Shown here: positions 53,861-63,800 of the stretch, piece by piece | How the letters are laid out: every line of letters begins with the position of its first letter | Numbering within the stretch: position 1 is the stretch's first letter | Assembly: GCF_047250385.1 (NCBI RefSeq) | Contig: NZ_JBLBVM010000054.1 | Location: 186,001-250,000, forward strand | Direction: 5' to 3' | Source: Glaciecola sp047250385 | GTDB taxonomy: Bacteria > Pseudomonadota > Gammaproteobacteria > Enterobacterales > Alteromonadaceae | DNA length: 64,000 nucleotides | Translations under genes and position numbers: made by a program | The notes under the pieces: model-generated | Databases searched by the model: none | The model's input: only the letters and a program-made list of their open reading frames with translations | What the model was told of the DNA's origin: nothing

Positions 53861-56380
53861 TTAGTTCGCACTAAAAGTAATGTTATCAAAGTAATTCACC
53901 GTTTCGGCATCTCTAGCGTTAAAGTCTGGGAAAACAATCACATTGGTAATGTTAACTGTTTCCGCTGTTCCAATATAGCTTGAGAAATCGAATGTTAACT
54001 CTTCCCATTGGTTGATTTGCGTGTTGGCCACTTTCAACTCTGGTTGCGCTGCTGCACCAACGGAGAACTTGATACCGACATCACTAATGACCGATTTCCA
54101 CACCATAATTCTCACAATTTTGTTGCTTGAATCTAATGTAAAAGTAGGGCCTGAACTCGTTTCTGTGCCAGCAAAAGGTTGACCATCCACTCGAGCAGTA
54201 AATTTAGCTACGGTTGCTGAATCATTGACACCGGAAGAATCTGGATTAGCAATAATTTCTAATGCTGGATTATCACCATTTTCAAAAACGGCCCACACAT
54301 AACCAGCGTTACCAGCACCACCCTCTTCAAAATCAATATTCAGCTGTGTATTTACAGGCGTTTCTACTGCTCCCGTCGATAACACTTTAAAATTGTCGAT
54401 GCGGAATATAGCACCGTCACCTGGGCCAAACGCTGGGAAAACCATAAACAAATCGATAAGGTTTACGTCTAAACCAGCATCTGCCAAATCAGAGATATTG
54501 AAAGTATATGTCTGCCATGTATCAAGCACTGGTGCCGCATGTCCTTCTTGGCTGCTGGACAAATTCACTTCTGCAAATGTCGCTGCTGCGTTGCTTTCAA
54601 CTTTTAATAACCAGTTAGTTGGTCCTGCGGTCGCTTGTTGAACCAGTTTCAAATCGAAAGTAATTACACCTTCATCTGCAATAGCTGAAGCATTGAAGGG
54701 TTGGCCATCAACTGCACCATCAGCATCGCGGGCAGTGTAACCAACAACTGTGCCACCAATAATGGTAAATTCGGTGACTTGGTCATGCTCTGCATCGTCA
54801 GTTTCAATCGTAATCGTTGAACCACCACAGCAGTCCCAAGGTGCCCATGCAGGTACGATGGCATTTTCAAAGATAACAAGATCAGAATCTGCTGGCGGTG
54901 GTGGCTCTACTGTATTAGCCCCATCTGGAAACACTTTTACATTGTCGATTCTAAAAATAGCACCATCACCCGGACCAAAGGCAGGGAAAACCATCACCAG
55001 GTCGATGGCGCTTACGTCTAAACCAGCTGTCGCAAGATCGGCAATATTAAATGTATAAGTCAACCATGTATCAAGCACAGGTGCTTCATGCCCTTCTTGG
55101 CTAGAAGATAAGCTAACTTCACCATTCGTTGCAGCACCATCACTTTCTACTTTCAACAACCAATCAACTTGACCACCAGTAGGCAGTTGAGTCATTTTCA
55201 ACTCAAAAGATAATGTTCCGTCAGCAGCAATAGCTGATGCATCAAATGGCATGCCACCTACTGCGCCATCAGCCTCTCGTGCTGTAAAGCCAACAACCGT
55301 TCCGCCATTAATAACAAACTCAGTGACTTGATCATGCTCAGCATCATCTGTTTCAATTGTTGGTGTTGTTCCACCACAACAATCCCATGCAGCCCACGCT
55401 GGCAATGCGGTATTTTCAAAAATAGTGAGTACAGGGGCAGATGCTTCAGTAACCACAATCGTGAACGCATCAGAAACTGAGTCAGTACCATCTGACACTG
55501 ACAGTTCAACTGGATAGCTATCTGCTGCATCAGGAGTACCACTTAGAATACCCGTTGAGGTGTCAAAAGCGCCCCAAGTTGGCAAAGTAACTGAAGAGTA
55601 AGTTAGGTCATCACCATCTTCGTCAGTCGCCGTTAAGGTATAGGTATAAGATGTTCCCACCGTCGCCATCGTAATCGCATTACTGGTAATTACTGGCGCA
55701 TTGTTTTCTGATACGACTGCTGCAACTGTAATCGTAAAGTTTTGACTAACAGAGTCTTCACCATCTGACACACTTAGCTCAACATCGTGATCGCCAACAT
55801 CTGCTGTTGCAGGAGTACCGCTTAAAACACCAGTGCTCGCTACGAATGTCAACCAATCTGGTGAAGTCGTGGCTGACATCGTGAGAGTGTCACCGTCTTC
55901 ATCTGTTGCGGTTAATGTATAAGAGTACTCGCTACCTTCAGTCGCTGCAGTTGGCGCCACTGAAGTAATTAGCGGTGCAACATTAGGAATTGCTGTCACT
56001 TCAACGGTGAATGATTGTGTTTGTGTATCGGTACCGTCTGACACGGTTAGAGTCACAGCATGATCACCGACATCATCTTCACTTGGCGTTCCACTCAGCA
56101 CGCCGGTACTTGCCTCAAACGATAACCAAGCTGGTAGGCTAGTCGCCGCTAAAGTAAGTGTATCGCCGTCGGCATCCGTGGCTGCAAGTGTATAGGAGTA
56201 ATCTTGCCCTTCTTCAACCGTTAGAACCGCAGTACTACTAATAACAGGTGCATTATTCGCGGGCGGTGTTTCTGGTGGAGCAGGATCATCATCGTCTGAA
56301 CCACATGCGCTCATTCCCATTACGAGCCCTACAATGAGTGCTAGTTTTTTTATTCGGTGTTGCTGTGAATTGTATTTCAT
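53861..56380 (-). CDS. Lipoprotein with Ig-like and WDCCGG modules, probable surface glycan-binding protein
   Basis: The 839-residue protein has lipobox MSAC (C26) and an Asp-rich anchor tail. Three Ig-like domains (about 43-133, 134-226, 227-318) each carry TDEDGDTLT-type and SGTP turns. Two WDCCGG modules follow (about 324-482 with C334-C335, and about 507-665 with C517-C518), joined by a proline-rich linker. A last beta-sandwich module (about 672-839) is different. No catalytic motif is present. The modules recur in the GH16 enzyme, so this is probably a non-enzymatic surface binder of beta-1,3-glucan. It could be named differently if the modules bind another ligand. Confidence 0.82.
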   Translation of the reverse strand: MKYNSQQHRIKKLALIVGLVMGMSACGSDDDDPAPPETPPANNAPVISSTAVLTVEEGQDYSYTLAATDADGDTLTLAATSLPAWLSFEASTGVLSGTPSEDDVGDHAVTLTVSDGTDTQTQSFTVEVTAIPNVAPLITSVAPTAATEGSEYSYTLTATDEDGDTLTMSATTSPDWLTFVASTGVLSGTPATADVGDHDVELSVSDGEDSVSQNFTITVAAVVSENNAPVITSNAITMATVGTSYTYTLTATDEDGDDLTYSSVTLPTWGAFDTSTGILSGTPDAADSYPVELSVSDGTDSVSDAFTIVVTEASAPVLTIFENTALPAWAAWDCCGGTTPTIETDDAEHDQVTEFVINGGTVVGFTAREADGAVGGMPFDASAIAADGTLSFELKMTQLPTGGQVDWLLKVESDGAATNGEVSLSSSQEGHEAPVLDTWLTYTFNIADLATAGLDVSAIDLVMVFPAFGPGDGAIFRIDNVKVFPDGANTVEPPPPADSDLVIFENAIVPAWAPWDCCGGSTITIETDDAEHDQVTEFTIIGGTVVGYTARDADGAVDGQPFNASAIADEGVITFDLKLVQQATAGPTNWLLKVESNAAATFAEVNLSSSQEGHAAPVLDTWQTYTFNISDLADAGLDVNLIDLFMVFPAFGPGDGAIFRIDNFKVLSTGAVETPVNTQLNIDFEEGGAGNAGYVWAVFENGDNPALEIIANPDSSGVNDSATVAKFTARVDGQPFAGTETSSGPTFTLDSSNKIVRIMVWKSVISDVGIKFSVGAAAQPELKVANTQINQWEELTFDFSSYIGTAETVNITNVIVFPDFNARDAETVNYFDNITFSAN

Positions 56381-56558
56381 TTTTTTATCCTTGATAAGCG
56401 TATCTGACTATTCAATGCGCTCGTTGACTCAACCGTGAGTGTTACATTTGTTTTACTTTATATTTACATTTCACCTTATAGATGAAGAAAAAGTGAGCAA
56501 CTTAAAAGCGACTAAACGAACTTAAAAGAGGTTTAAATGGATAGGCCCGCGTCTTTCA

Positions 56559-56810
56559 TGCGAAGGCAAGAATCTGCTTCATACATCGCACGATGTTTTT
56601 AATATTCGATGATGATTTGGGAGATTACTGCCTTCGCAGTAACGACGGGTAGGATGAGATCGTGTCTTAGTTGCGAAGGTTAAAATCTGCTTCATTCATC
56701 GCAGGATGTTTTTAATTTTCGATGATGTTTTGGGAGATTACTGCCTTCGCAGTAACGACGGGTAGGATGAGATCGTGTCTTAGTTGCGAAGGTGAGGATC
56801 TGCTTCATAC
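56559..56810. repeat. 113-bp tandem repeat, 2.2 copies
   Basis: Units start at 56559, 56672 and 56785 (113 bp apart). Each begins TGCGAAGG and carries the reverse complement CCTTCGCA 64-65 nt on, inside the small hairpin ACTGC-CTTC-GCAGT. The third copy is cut after about 25 bp. The rest of the 56381-56893 gap shows only a hairpin (GCGG..TGCAT-TG-ATGCA..CCGC, 56812-56833). It is not CRISPR-like, since there are no short repeats with unique spacers. Confidence 0.85.
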
Positions 56811-56893
56811 AGCGGATGCATTGATGCACCCGCAGCACTATTGTGAAGATTTTATTGCTGTATTAAACAATGAATTTTGCGGCTACGTAAAAC

Positions 56894-59800
56894 TCACTTC
56901 TCAGCGTAAAGTTGACTTCTACTGATCGAAACATCAATTCGAACAATATTCCCTGAACGCGAAAACAGCATCTTACTGAAGCTTGAATCAAGTTCATTGC
57001 TTAACACGCTATGGTTTTGGCCATCAACAGTAGTAATTGTGATGCTTGTATCCTCGTCATTCGTTAAGGAATAAACGATCGGCACTTGGCACCAGGTAAA
57101 GGCAAGGCGTTCACTTTCGAGCTCAATGCTCTGCCAAGTATCACTAACATCAAGGTATCGGAACTCATTGGCTTCGGTTGTGAACTCTTGAGCTCTCAAC
57201 AAGAATGGATCGAAGCTAACCCTACCGTCAGAGACAAAGCAACCAAGCTCTCCCATACGAGTTATTAGCTCTTCTTTAACTTGACCTGTCATACCTGGCT
57301 GCTGTGCTCCAGCATGCTTTGGAGTGTGTGAATAAGGATCGGCTGGGAACGCGCCATATTCTTCAGGTGTTTTATTAAAACCAATGCCTTCACGTACTTT
57401 ATAGTAGCGTGCAATTAAGGCTTGTGATGTATGTGATTTACCCTGCTTATTAAAACTTTGAATAGCCACTTCCTGAACAGCAAGGAGCAGCTTAGATACC
57501 ATGTGCCAATAAATACATCCTAAACCTTCAAATCCAAACATCCCGCCAGAGCGGCCGGTGAATGCGCTATGATTGAAAACTGATTCGTAAATCTTTAGTA
57601 AGGTTTTCAACGCACTATCATTGGCGAAATCTGGGTATTCTTCAACGATTGAAGGCCAAAGTGCTTTAATAGCATTCGCGTTGGTCAACTCGCTAGCGAA
57701 TCGATAGTTGTGGTCGGCATCGTGTTTAATCAACCTATAATCGCCGTTCTCCAGCATATGAGTTAACAGTGGATGACTGCTAACGTCGTGCTTTGGAACA
57801 CAGTTTTTATTGATAAAACTCTGTTGTTTTCGATCTGGGTACAACATGAATGTTTTTTGATCTTCTCTATACATTTCGCTCGCATATAAAGCATCCATAA
57901 CCTGCAAAGCTCGCTCTGGGCTTAATGCGCCAGAACTTAGGGCCGCCACCTGCCCTTCTAACATCTGATTTAAATGACTAACCTTGAGTGATGCTTGGTC
58001 AATATCAAGAATATTGTAGGCATGGTATAAACCCGATTCATCATAGTTAGCTTCTATACTGCGCTCTATTAGAGGCTTCGCCGCAGACAGCAAAGCTTTT
58101 AATGCGTCATTACTGAGTGATTTTTTGCTGAAATCACCTGAATGCTGATACATGTTTTCGCGATAATTACTGGCTAAAGTACCCAGGTCATGGAGGATTG
58201 AAAATTGCAAACTAGGTGGCACAGAACCTTGGCTCAATTGTTCATTCGCCTTTTGCAAAATAGCCGTCGTTCCGGTCAACCAATCTGCAACTTCCGCTGT
58301 CAGCAAAAACTGCTTGTTTGAAGCTTCCACAGACTCCAGTAGTTGACTAAAGAAAGATAAATAACGATTTAGATAACACAATGTCACCATCGATAAGCCT
58401 TGGCCAACTAACGCGTTATTAGCATCATTCCATTCAGGGCGTTGGGTGTTTAACCAAATTCCACCATCTATAACCAAGTTACTTAATTTACTTAACAGTG
58501 GGATGAATAATTTTTCAACGAGTGAGACTTGATATACTTGACCATTCGCATCCAATACTAACTTGCCGTCTGCGCCAATGTTTTCGACATTGCGTTCAAT
58601 GACTTCTGACAGTTCATTGTCGAACAAAACTGTGTCTTTCGGCGAATCAATGATCGCATTTAGTGGTTTAATGCGATACGGAACGTTCGCATAGCTGTAA
58701 ACCGATTGTTCGAGCAATGAAGCTAATTTGCCAGGATGGAAGTTATTTGATGACTCCAGCAGTTTAAGCAAGTAAATGATTTGGTGATCGCCCCAGTAGC
58801 CAATATAACTCCAAGGATCATCTGGCTCTTCAACTTCCCAATCAATACCTTGTTTCGTGATGCGGTATGGGTTGTAACCATCCAGCGTTGAGGCGTTCAC
58901 GAATTTCGCGATAATTGATTCAATAAATGATGGATAGCTAAGCGTCAAGGCTTCCCAGTTTTGGAATATATCTCGCCAATTGCCTTGGTATGACAACAGT
59001 GGCTGTCCTCTGTCATCTTTTAACTCAATGGCAAATTGATTCCACGGGCGGCTCGGATCACCGTGGCGGCGACCGAAAGTAATGGGTAAATACTCGTATA
59101 CTAATCTGCTCAACTGTTTGTCGCGCAACTCATCGATGAATGACATGAGAACATCCACACTCACATCTTCTGGCAGATGTTCTAAAGCGTCTTTGTTACT
59201 TTGATAAACGTGATTATTAAAGTGCTTCAAAGTATTGAGTAGATCAGTACGTGAAATCTGATATTGGTCTGAAAAAATACCGCCACGAAGCACATTAAAC
59301 AGGGTGTTTGCATAATGGTGCAATGAAACATCCTCTTCACCGCTCACTTGAAAACCATCAGCTGCAGCCATGATGCGGGCTAAATTATCATTCCCCTGCA
59401 GAAATGATTGATGCAGCTTTTCAGCTAATTCAACTTTGTTTTCTAAGGCATGTTTTAGCGCAACCACATCCGCTTGGTCCTTTTCGACATCAACATTAAT
59501 GGACCAACGTTCTTCGCCTAAAGCCGGTAAATTCAATTGGCTGTGCACGATATAAGAACTGCGAACACCACGAGTGTGCTCGACAACCTTAGGCGTTTTA
59601 CCCGCTTTAAATTCCTTAAAACTATTAGCATTTAAATGCACGGTGGAGTTTGCTAAGCCCAGACGAAAAACTGTATTTGCCCGAAGTGACTCAACCGGCT
59701 CAGCTCGATCGGTAATGGCAGAGTAAAGAGTGAATAACGCTAAACCGGTTTGGTCATCTACTTCAGTCCATTTGTAGGCGTCAACCAAGTTACTTGATTG

Positions 59801-60379
59801 CGATTGTGTAAAACGAGGGGTGCCTGCAGGAAGAATATTCTGTAAACCATCCAGTATTTCTAAAGAACAATCTTGCTCTGCCAGATTTTCTAATTTACAT
59901 TGTCTGCTAATGCCGAACTCACTCGAAAACTGCCAAGAGTAGCGAAACGCGAGTTGCAAATCGTAATTAATCTCTTCAAAGCAAAGTACATTGCCCAATA
60001 AGTTTTTGTACAAATTACGGCTGACTTGGTATCTGTCGTCGTGCTCCCGATTATACGGTTCCCAATAAACACTTTGACCTGATGTTAGCAAAACCTTAAC
60101 GATAGTTTTTGGTCCAGTATGCGGCGTGCACTCATACAATTTGTCTACGGTCTCATAAGGAAAAACCGCTTTATCAGGTGACACTCTACCCATAGTCAAG
60201 CCACCGGTTGAGCCGGCAAAAAGCCAGTGATCTTGATCAGAAACCACACTGATAAAAAATGCAGGCATTTGATCGACATCACTAATTTTGTAATAGGTGT
60301 CACCATCCATTTTTACGAATGTACCTTCCACGCCCTTCTTTCTTGCTTCTTTGCTATCGTTGAATGACTCAATACTCAT
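56894..60379 (-). CDS. GH149-like beta-1,3-oligoglucan phosphorylase
   Basis: The 1161-residue protein has no signal peptide. It is far longer than GH94 phosphorylases (about 800) and matches the size of GH149. It has an (alpha/alpha)6-type body with GYWGDHQIIYLLKLLE (D531 is the candidate general acid) and GRSGGMFGFEGLGCIYWHM (from G942), a conserved block of these disaccharide/oligoglucan phosphorylases. It should split beta-1,3-glucooligosaccharides with phosphate to glucose-1-phosphate in the cytoplasm. The neighbours GH16 and GH3 support that. GH161 is the main alternative. Confidence 0.8.
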   Translation of the reverse strand: MSIESFNDSKEARKKGVEGTFVKMDGDTYYKISDVDQMPAFFISVVSDQDHWLFAGSTGGLTMGRVSPDKAVFPYETVDKLYECTPHTGPKTIVKVLLTSGQSVYWEPYNREHDDRYQVSRNLYKNLLGNVLCFEEINYDLQLAFRYSWQFSSEFGISRQCKLENLAEQDCSLEILDGLQNILPAGTPRFTQSQSSNLVDAYKWTEVDDQTGLALFTLYSAITDRAEPVESLRANTVFRLGLANSTVHLNANSFKEFKAGKTPKVVEHTRGVRSSYIVHSQLNLPALGEERWSINVDVEKDQADVVALKHALENKVELAEKLHQSFLQGNDNLARIMAAADGFQVSGEEDVSLHHYANTLFNVLRGGIFSDQYQISRTDLLNTLKHFNNHVYQSNKDALEHLPEDVSVDVLMSFIDELRDKQLSRLVYEYLPITFGRRHGDPSRPWNQFAIELKDDRGQPLLSYQGNWRDIFQNWEALTLSYPSFIESIIAKFVNASTLDGYNPYRITKQGIDWEVEEPDDPWSYIGYWGDHQIIYLLKLLESSNNFHPGKLASLLEQSVYSYANVPYRIKPLNAIIDSPKDTVLFDNELSEVIERNVENIGADGKLVLDANGQVYQVSLVEKLFIPLLSKLSNLVIDGGIWLNTQRPEWNDANNALVGQGLSMVTLCYLNRYLSFFSQLLESVEASNKQFLLTAEVADWLTGTTAILQKANEQLSQGSVPPSLQFSILHDLGTLASNYRENMYQHSGDFSKKSLSNDALKALLSAAKPLIERSIEANYDESGLYHAYNILDIDQASLKVSHLNQMLEGQVAALSSGALSPERALQVMDALYASEMYREDQKTFMLYPDRKQQSFINKNCVPKHDVSSHPLLTHMLENGDYRLIKHDADHNYRFASELTNANAIKALWPSIVEEYPDFANDSALKTLLKIYESVFNHSAFTGRSGGMFGFEGLGCIYWHMVSKLLLAVQEVAIQSFNKQGKSHTSQALIARYYKVREGIGFNKTPEEYGAFPADPYSHTPKHAGAQQPGMTGQVKEELITRMGELGCFVSDGRVSFDPFLLRAQEFTTEANEFRYLDVSDTWQSIELESERLAFTWCQVPIVYSLTNDEDTSITITTVDGQNHSVLSNELDSSFSKMLFSRSGNIVRIDVSISRSQLYAEK

Positions 60380-60542
60380 ATCAAAACTCTCTTATTGATT
60401 CGGCTCATGGCTTAGGGCTAGAACGTACCCTAAGATTTAGAAGAAAATGCCGCTTGTTTGTTTCGCGCAACTTGTTTTTCATAAGTTACTGCATATGCAG
60501 TTCAAATAGTCCATCTGGCAATTGATAGCAAGCCAAATAAGT

Positions 60543-60559
60543 TAAAACGGACTGTTTTA
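60543..60559. promoter_or_regulatory. Candidate operator between the GH149-like and GH16 genes
   Basis: TAAAAC-GGACT-GTTTTA is a perfect 6-bp inverted repeat with a 5-bp centre. A matching site lies upstream of the GH3 gene. It sits 164 nt before the GH149-like ATG and 271 nt before the GH16 ATG, inside the 450-nt divergent gap (60380-60829), which otherwise shows only AT-rich sequence. Confidence 0.5.
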
Positions 60560-60829
60560 GGGACAAAGTGATTCGTTGAATTATTCATTTATCCCCCTTT
60601 ATTAAAGGTAAAACGAGCTCGGTTAGAAAATCAAATCGGAGCTCGAAATTAGATAATCCACTTTATCTCTGTAGGTGACCAACTTACCGCATTTGTTAAA
60701 AATTGATTAACATTTATGCTAAAAATGTTACAAATTAGTTGCGTGTTGTTGATTTAGCGCTCGTAATTAACCAACTTTGGCTAGCGCATCTTTGTTCTAG
60801 GCAGCGTGAATATTAATACGGAGAAAACC

Positions 60830-63800
60830 ATGGTGAAAAGAGACTTTAGCTCGTTGTCCAAGATATGCGCGGCGACCATTCTCTCGCTTTCCTTAGCAGG
60901 ATGTGGGGGAGTTGATACGACTGATACTGATATAGCTGTCATCGATACAGCTGTGCCGGTAAGCGACTGGGAACTAGTGTGGAGCGACGAGTTTGATGGC
61001 GACGCTGTTAACATGAACAACTGGTCTTATGAAGTGAATTGTCAAGGTGGCGGCAATCAAGAGAGACAGTGTTATACAGATGATCCTGCAAACTCGTTTG
61101 TAAGTGAAGGTATGCTAAACATTGTGGCTTTGCCTGCTCCTGAGGGATCACAACTGCCCTACACTTCAGCTCGAATTAACACGAGCGAGAAGTTTGATTT
61201 CACTTATGGCCGAGTTGAGATGCGCGCGAAGCTTCCTTCTGGTCAAGGTTCATGGCCTGCATTTTGGATGTTGTTCAGCGATGGTGTTTACGGTGATACA
61301 TGGCCGACATCTGGCGAAGTGGACATCATGGAGGCTGTTAACTTAGGTGTTCCTAGAGCTGATGGCACTCCACAAACACAAATTTACGGCACATTGCATT
61401 ACGGTAAATTGTTTCCGAATAATGAACAGTCAGGCAAAGAGTACACACCACCTAATGGTGTTAATCCTGCTGATGGTTTTCATACCTATGCGATAGAGTG
61501 GCAAGAAGGCGAAATCCGCTGGTATATGGATGATTATTTGTTTGCGACTCAAAGACAATCTGATGTTCGCTATAATAGCCAAGGTGAGCCAGTCGGATTG
61601 AAACATCGCGGTTGGTACGTTCCGGGATTCGATCCAGTGACAGGTGAAGAGAAAAACTTTTATAACGCCGCACCTTACGATCAAGACTTTTTCCTCATAT
61701 TAAACTTAGCTGTTGGTGGAAGTTGGCCTGAAAATGTAAATGAAGGTGGTATTGACGCCGATGCATTTGCAAATGGCCAATCTTTTGAAGTTGATTACGT
61801 ACGTGTTTACGAATGTAGCTTGAACCGCAGAACTGGTAAAGGTTGTGAAACTGTTCGTCCTGGTTACGATAGCCTAGACGATGCATTAGTAGAAGGCACT
61901 GCGCCATCTCCTACTCCTCCACCTCCTGCTGTTGCAACTCCAATTACTATCTTCGCTGACGCGGTTAATCCAGGCTGGCCTTTATGGGACTGCTGTGGCG
62001 GTACCACGCCTGAAGTTGTTATGGATGATGCTGAACACGGTGCGGTAGCAGAGTTTCAAATCCTAGATAATGCTGGAACGGTACTCGGTTTTTATAGCCG
62101 TGATGCTGGCGAACCTTTCAATGCTTCAGGAATGCTCACAACAGGTAGCCTTAAATTCGAAATGAAAGTGGTTAGTCCACCAAGCAGCGACACTACTTGG
62201 TTGTTAAAAGTTGAAGCGGATAACAATACATCGTTTGCTGAATTGCCCCTCAGTGCAAGTACTGAAGGTGAAGTCCCAGCAACGGGCGAATGGCAAACTT
62301 ATACATTCCCACTACAAGCTTTGTCTGACGCTGGTTTAGATATTAGTAACATCGACGTTATTATGATTTTCCCCGCTTGGCAAACAGGTGGCGGCGCGAT
62401 CTACCGCGTAGACAACGTAACAATAGCACCAGATGGCGAGCAAACGTTCCCAGAATTGGTTATGTTTGAAGATGGTATAAATCCAAGCTGGCCATTATGG
62501 GATTGCTGTGGTGGAACAACTCCTTCAGAAGTATCAGACGATGCAGATCGCGGTATTGTTGCTGAGTTTGAGATTTTAGATAACGCTGGAACGGTATTAG
62601 GCTTTAACGGTCGTGATGCAGGTTCAGCCTTTGATGCCTCCGACTTACTTACGGTTGGCGTACTGCAGTTTGATATGAAGTTAGTAAGTGCCCCTTCTTC
62701 TGATACCACTTGGTTATTGAAAGTGGAAGCTGATGGCAATACCTCATTTGCTGAAGTAGAGCTAAGTTCAAGTACTGAAGCTCAAGCACCAGCTGTAGGT
62801 GAATGGCAGACATATACATTCCCATTACTTGCTTTATCGGACGCAGGTCTTGATGTCAGCGCTATTGATATTGTAATGATATTCCCAGCATGGCAAACAG
62901 GTGAAGGCGCGGTATATCGAGTTGATAATGCAAAAATCTACAACCCAAATGCAGGTTCAGGCGGCCAAAGTGGACCAGTACTAGCAGGCTTCGTAGATGG
63001 TGTTAATCCAGAATGGCCTTTGTGGGACTGTTGTGGCGGTACTACACCAACAGTTGAAGTTGATGACGCGGCACACGGCGCAGTTGCTGAGTTCCAAATC
63101 TTAGATAATGCAGGCACAGTGCTTGGCTTCTATAGCCGCGATGCTGGCAGCCCATTTGATGCAAGCTCGATACTAACGACAGGTGTGTTGCAGTTTGAAA
63201 TGAAGGTGGTTAGCGCGCCTTCGTCTGACACGACTTGGTTATTGAAAGTAGAAGCTGATGGCAACACGTCATTCGCTGAAGTTGCTTTAAGTGCAAGTCA
63301 AGAAGGTCAAGCACCTGTTGAAGGTGAATGGCAGACATATACTTTTGACTTGTTAAGCTTAAGTGACGCAGGTTTAGACCTAGGTGCAATTGACGTTATC
63401 ATGATATTCCCAGCTTGGCAGACCGGTGCAGGCGCAGTCTATCGTGTTGATAACCTTTATATCGGTAACCCTTCTGACATAGATGGTTCGAACAGTGGTG
63501 GTTCAGGCGGCGGTGACAATGGCGCTGTTGAAACATTGTTTGCTGACCAAGTGAACGAAGGATGGCCATTATGGGATTGCTGTGGCGGTACTACACCGAC
63601 AGTTGAAATGGACGATGAAGCACACGGTGCGACAGCTCAATTCCAAATAAATGATAATGCTGGAACGGTACTTGGCTTCTACAGCCGTGATGTTGGTACT
63701 CCGTATAACGCTGAAGATATTTTAGTAAATGGTAAGTTTCAATTTGAAATGAAAGTGGTTAGCCCTCCTTCTGGAGAGACAACTTGGTTACTGAAAATTG

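Noticed and set aside
56559..56810. Possible CRISPR array
   Set aside because: The repeats are 113 bp and contiguous, with no unique spacers and no cas genes.
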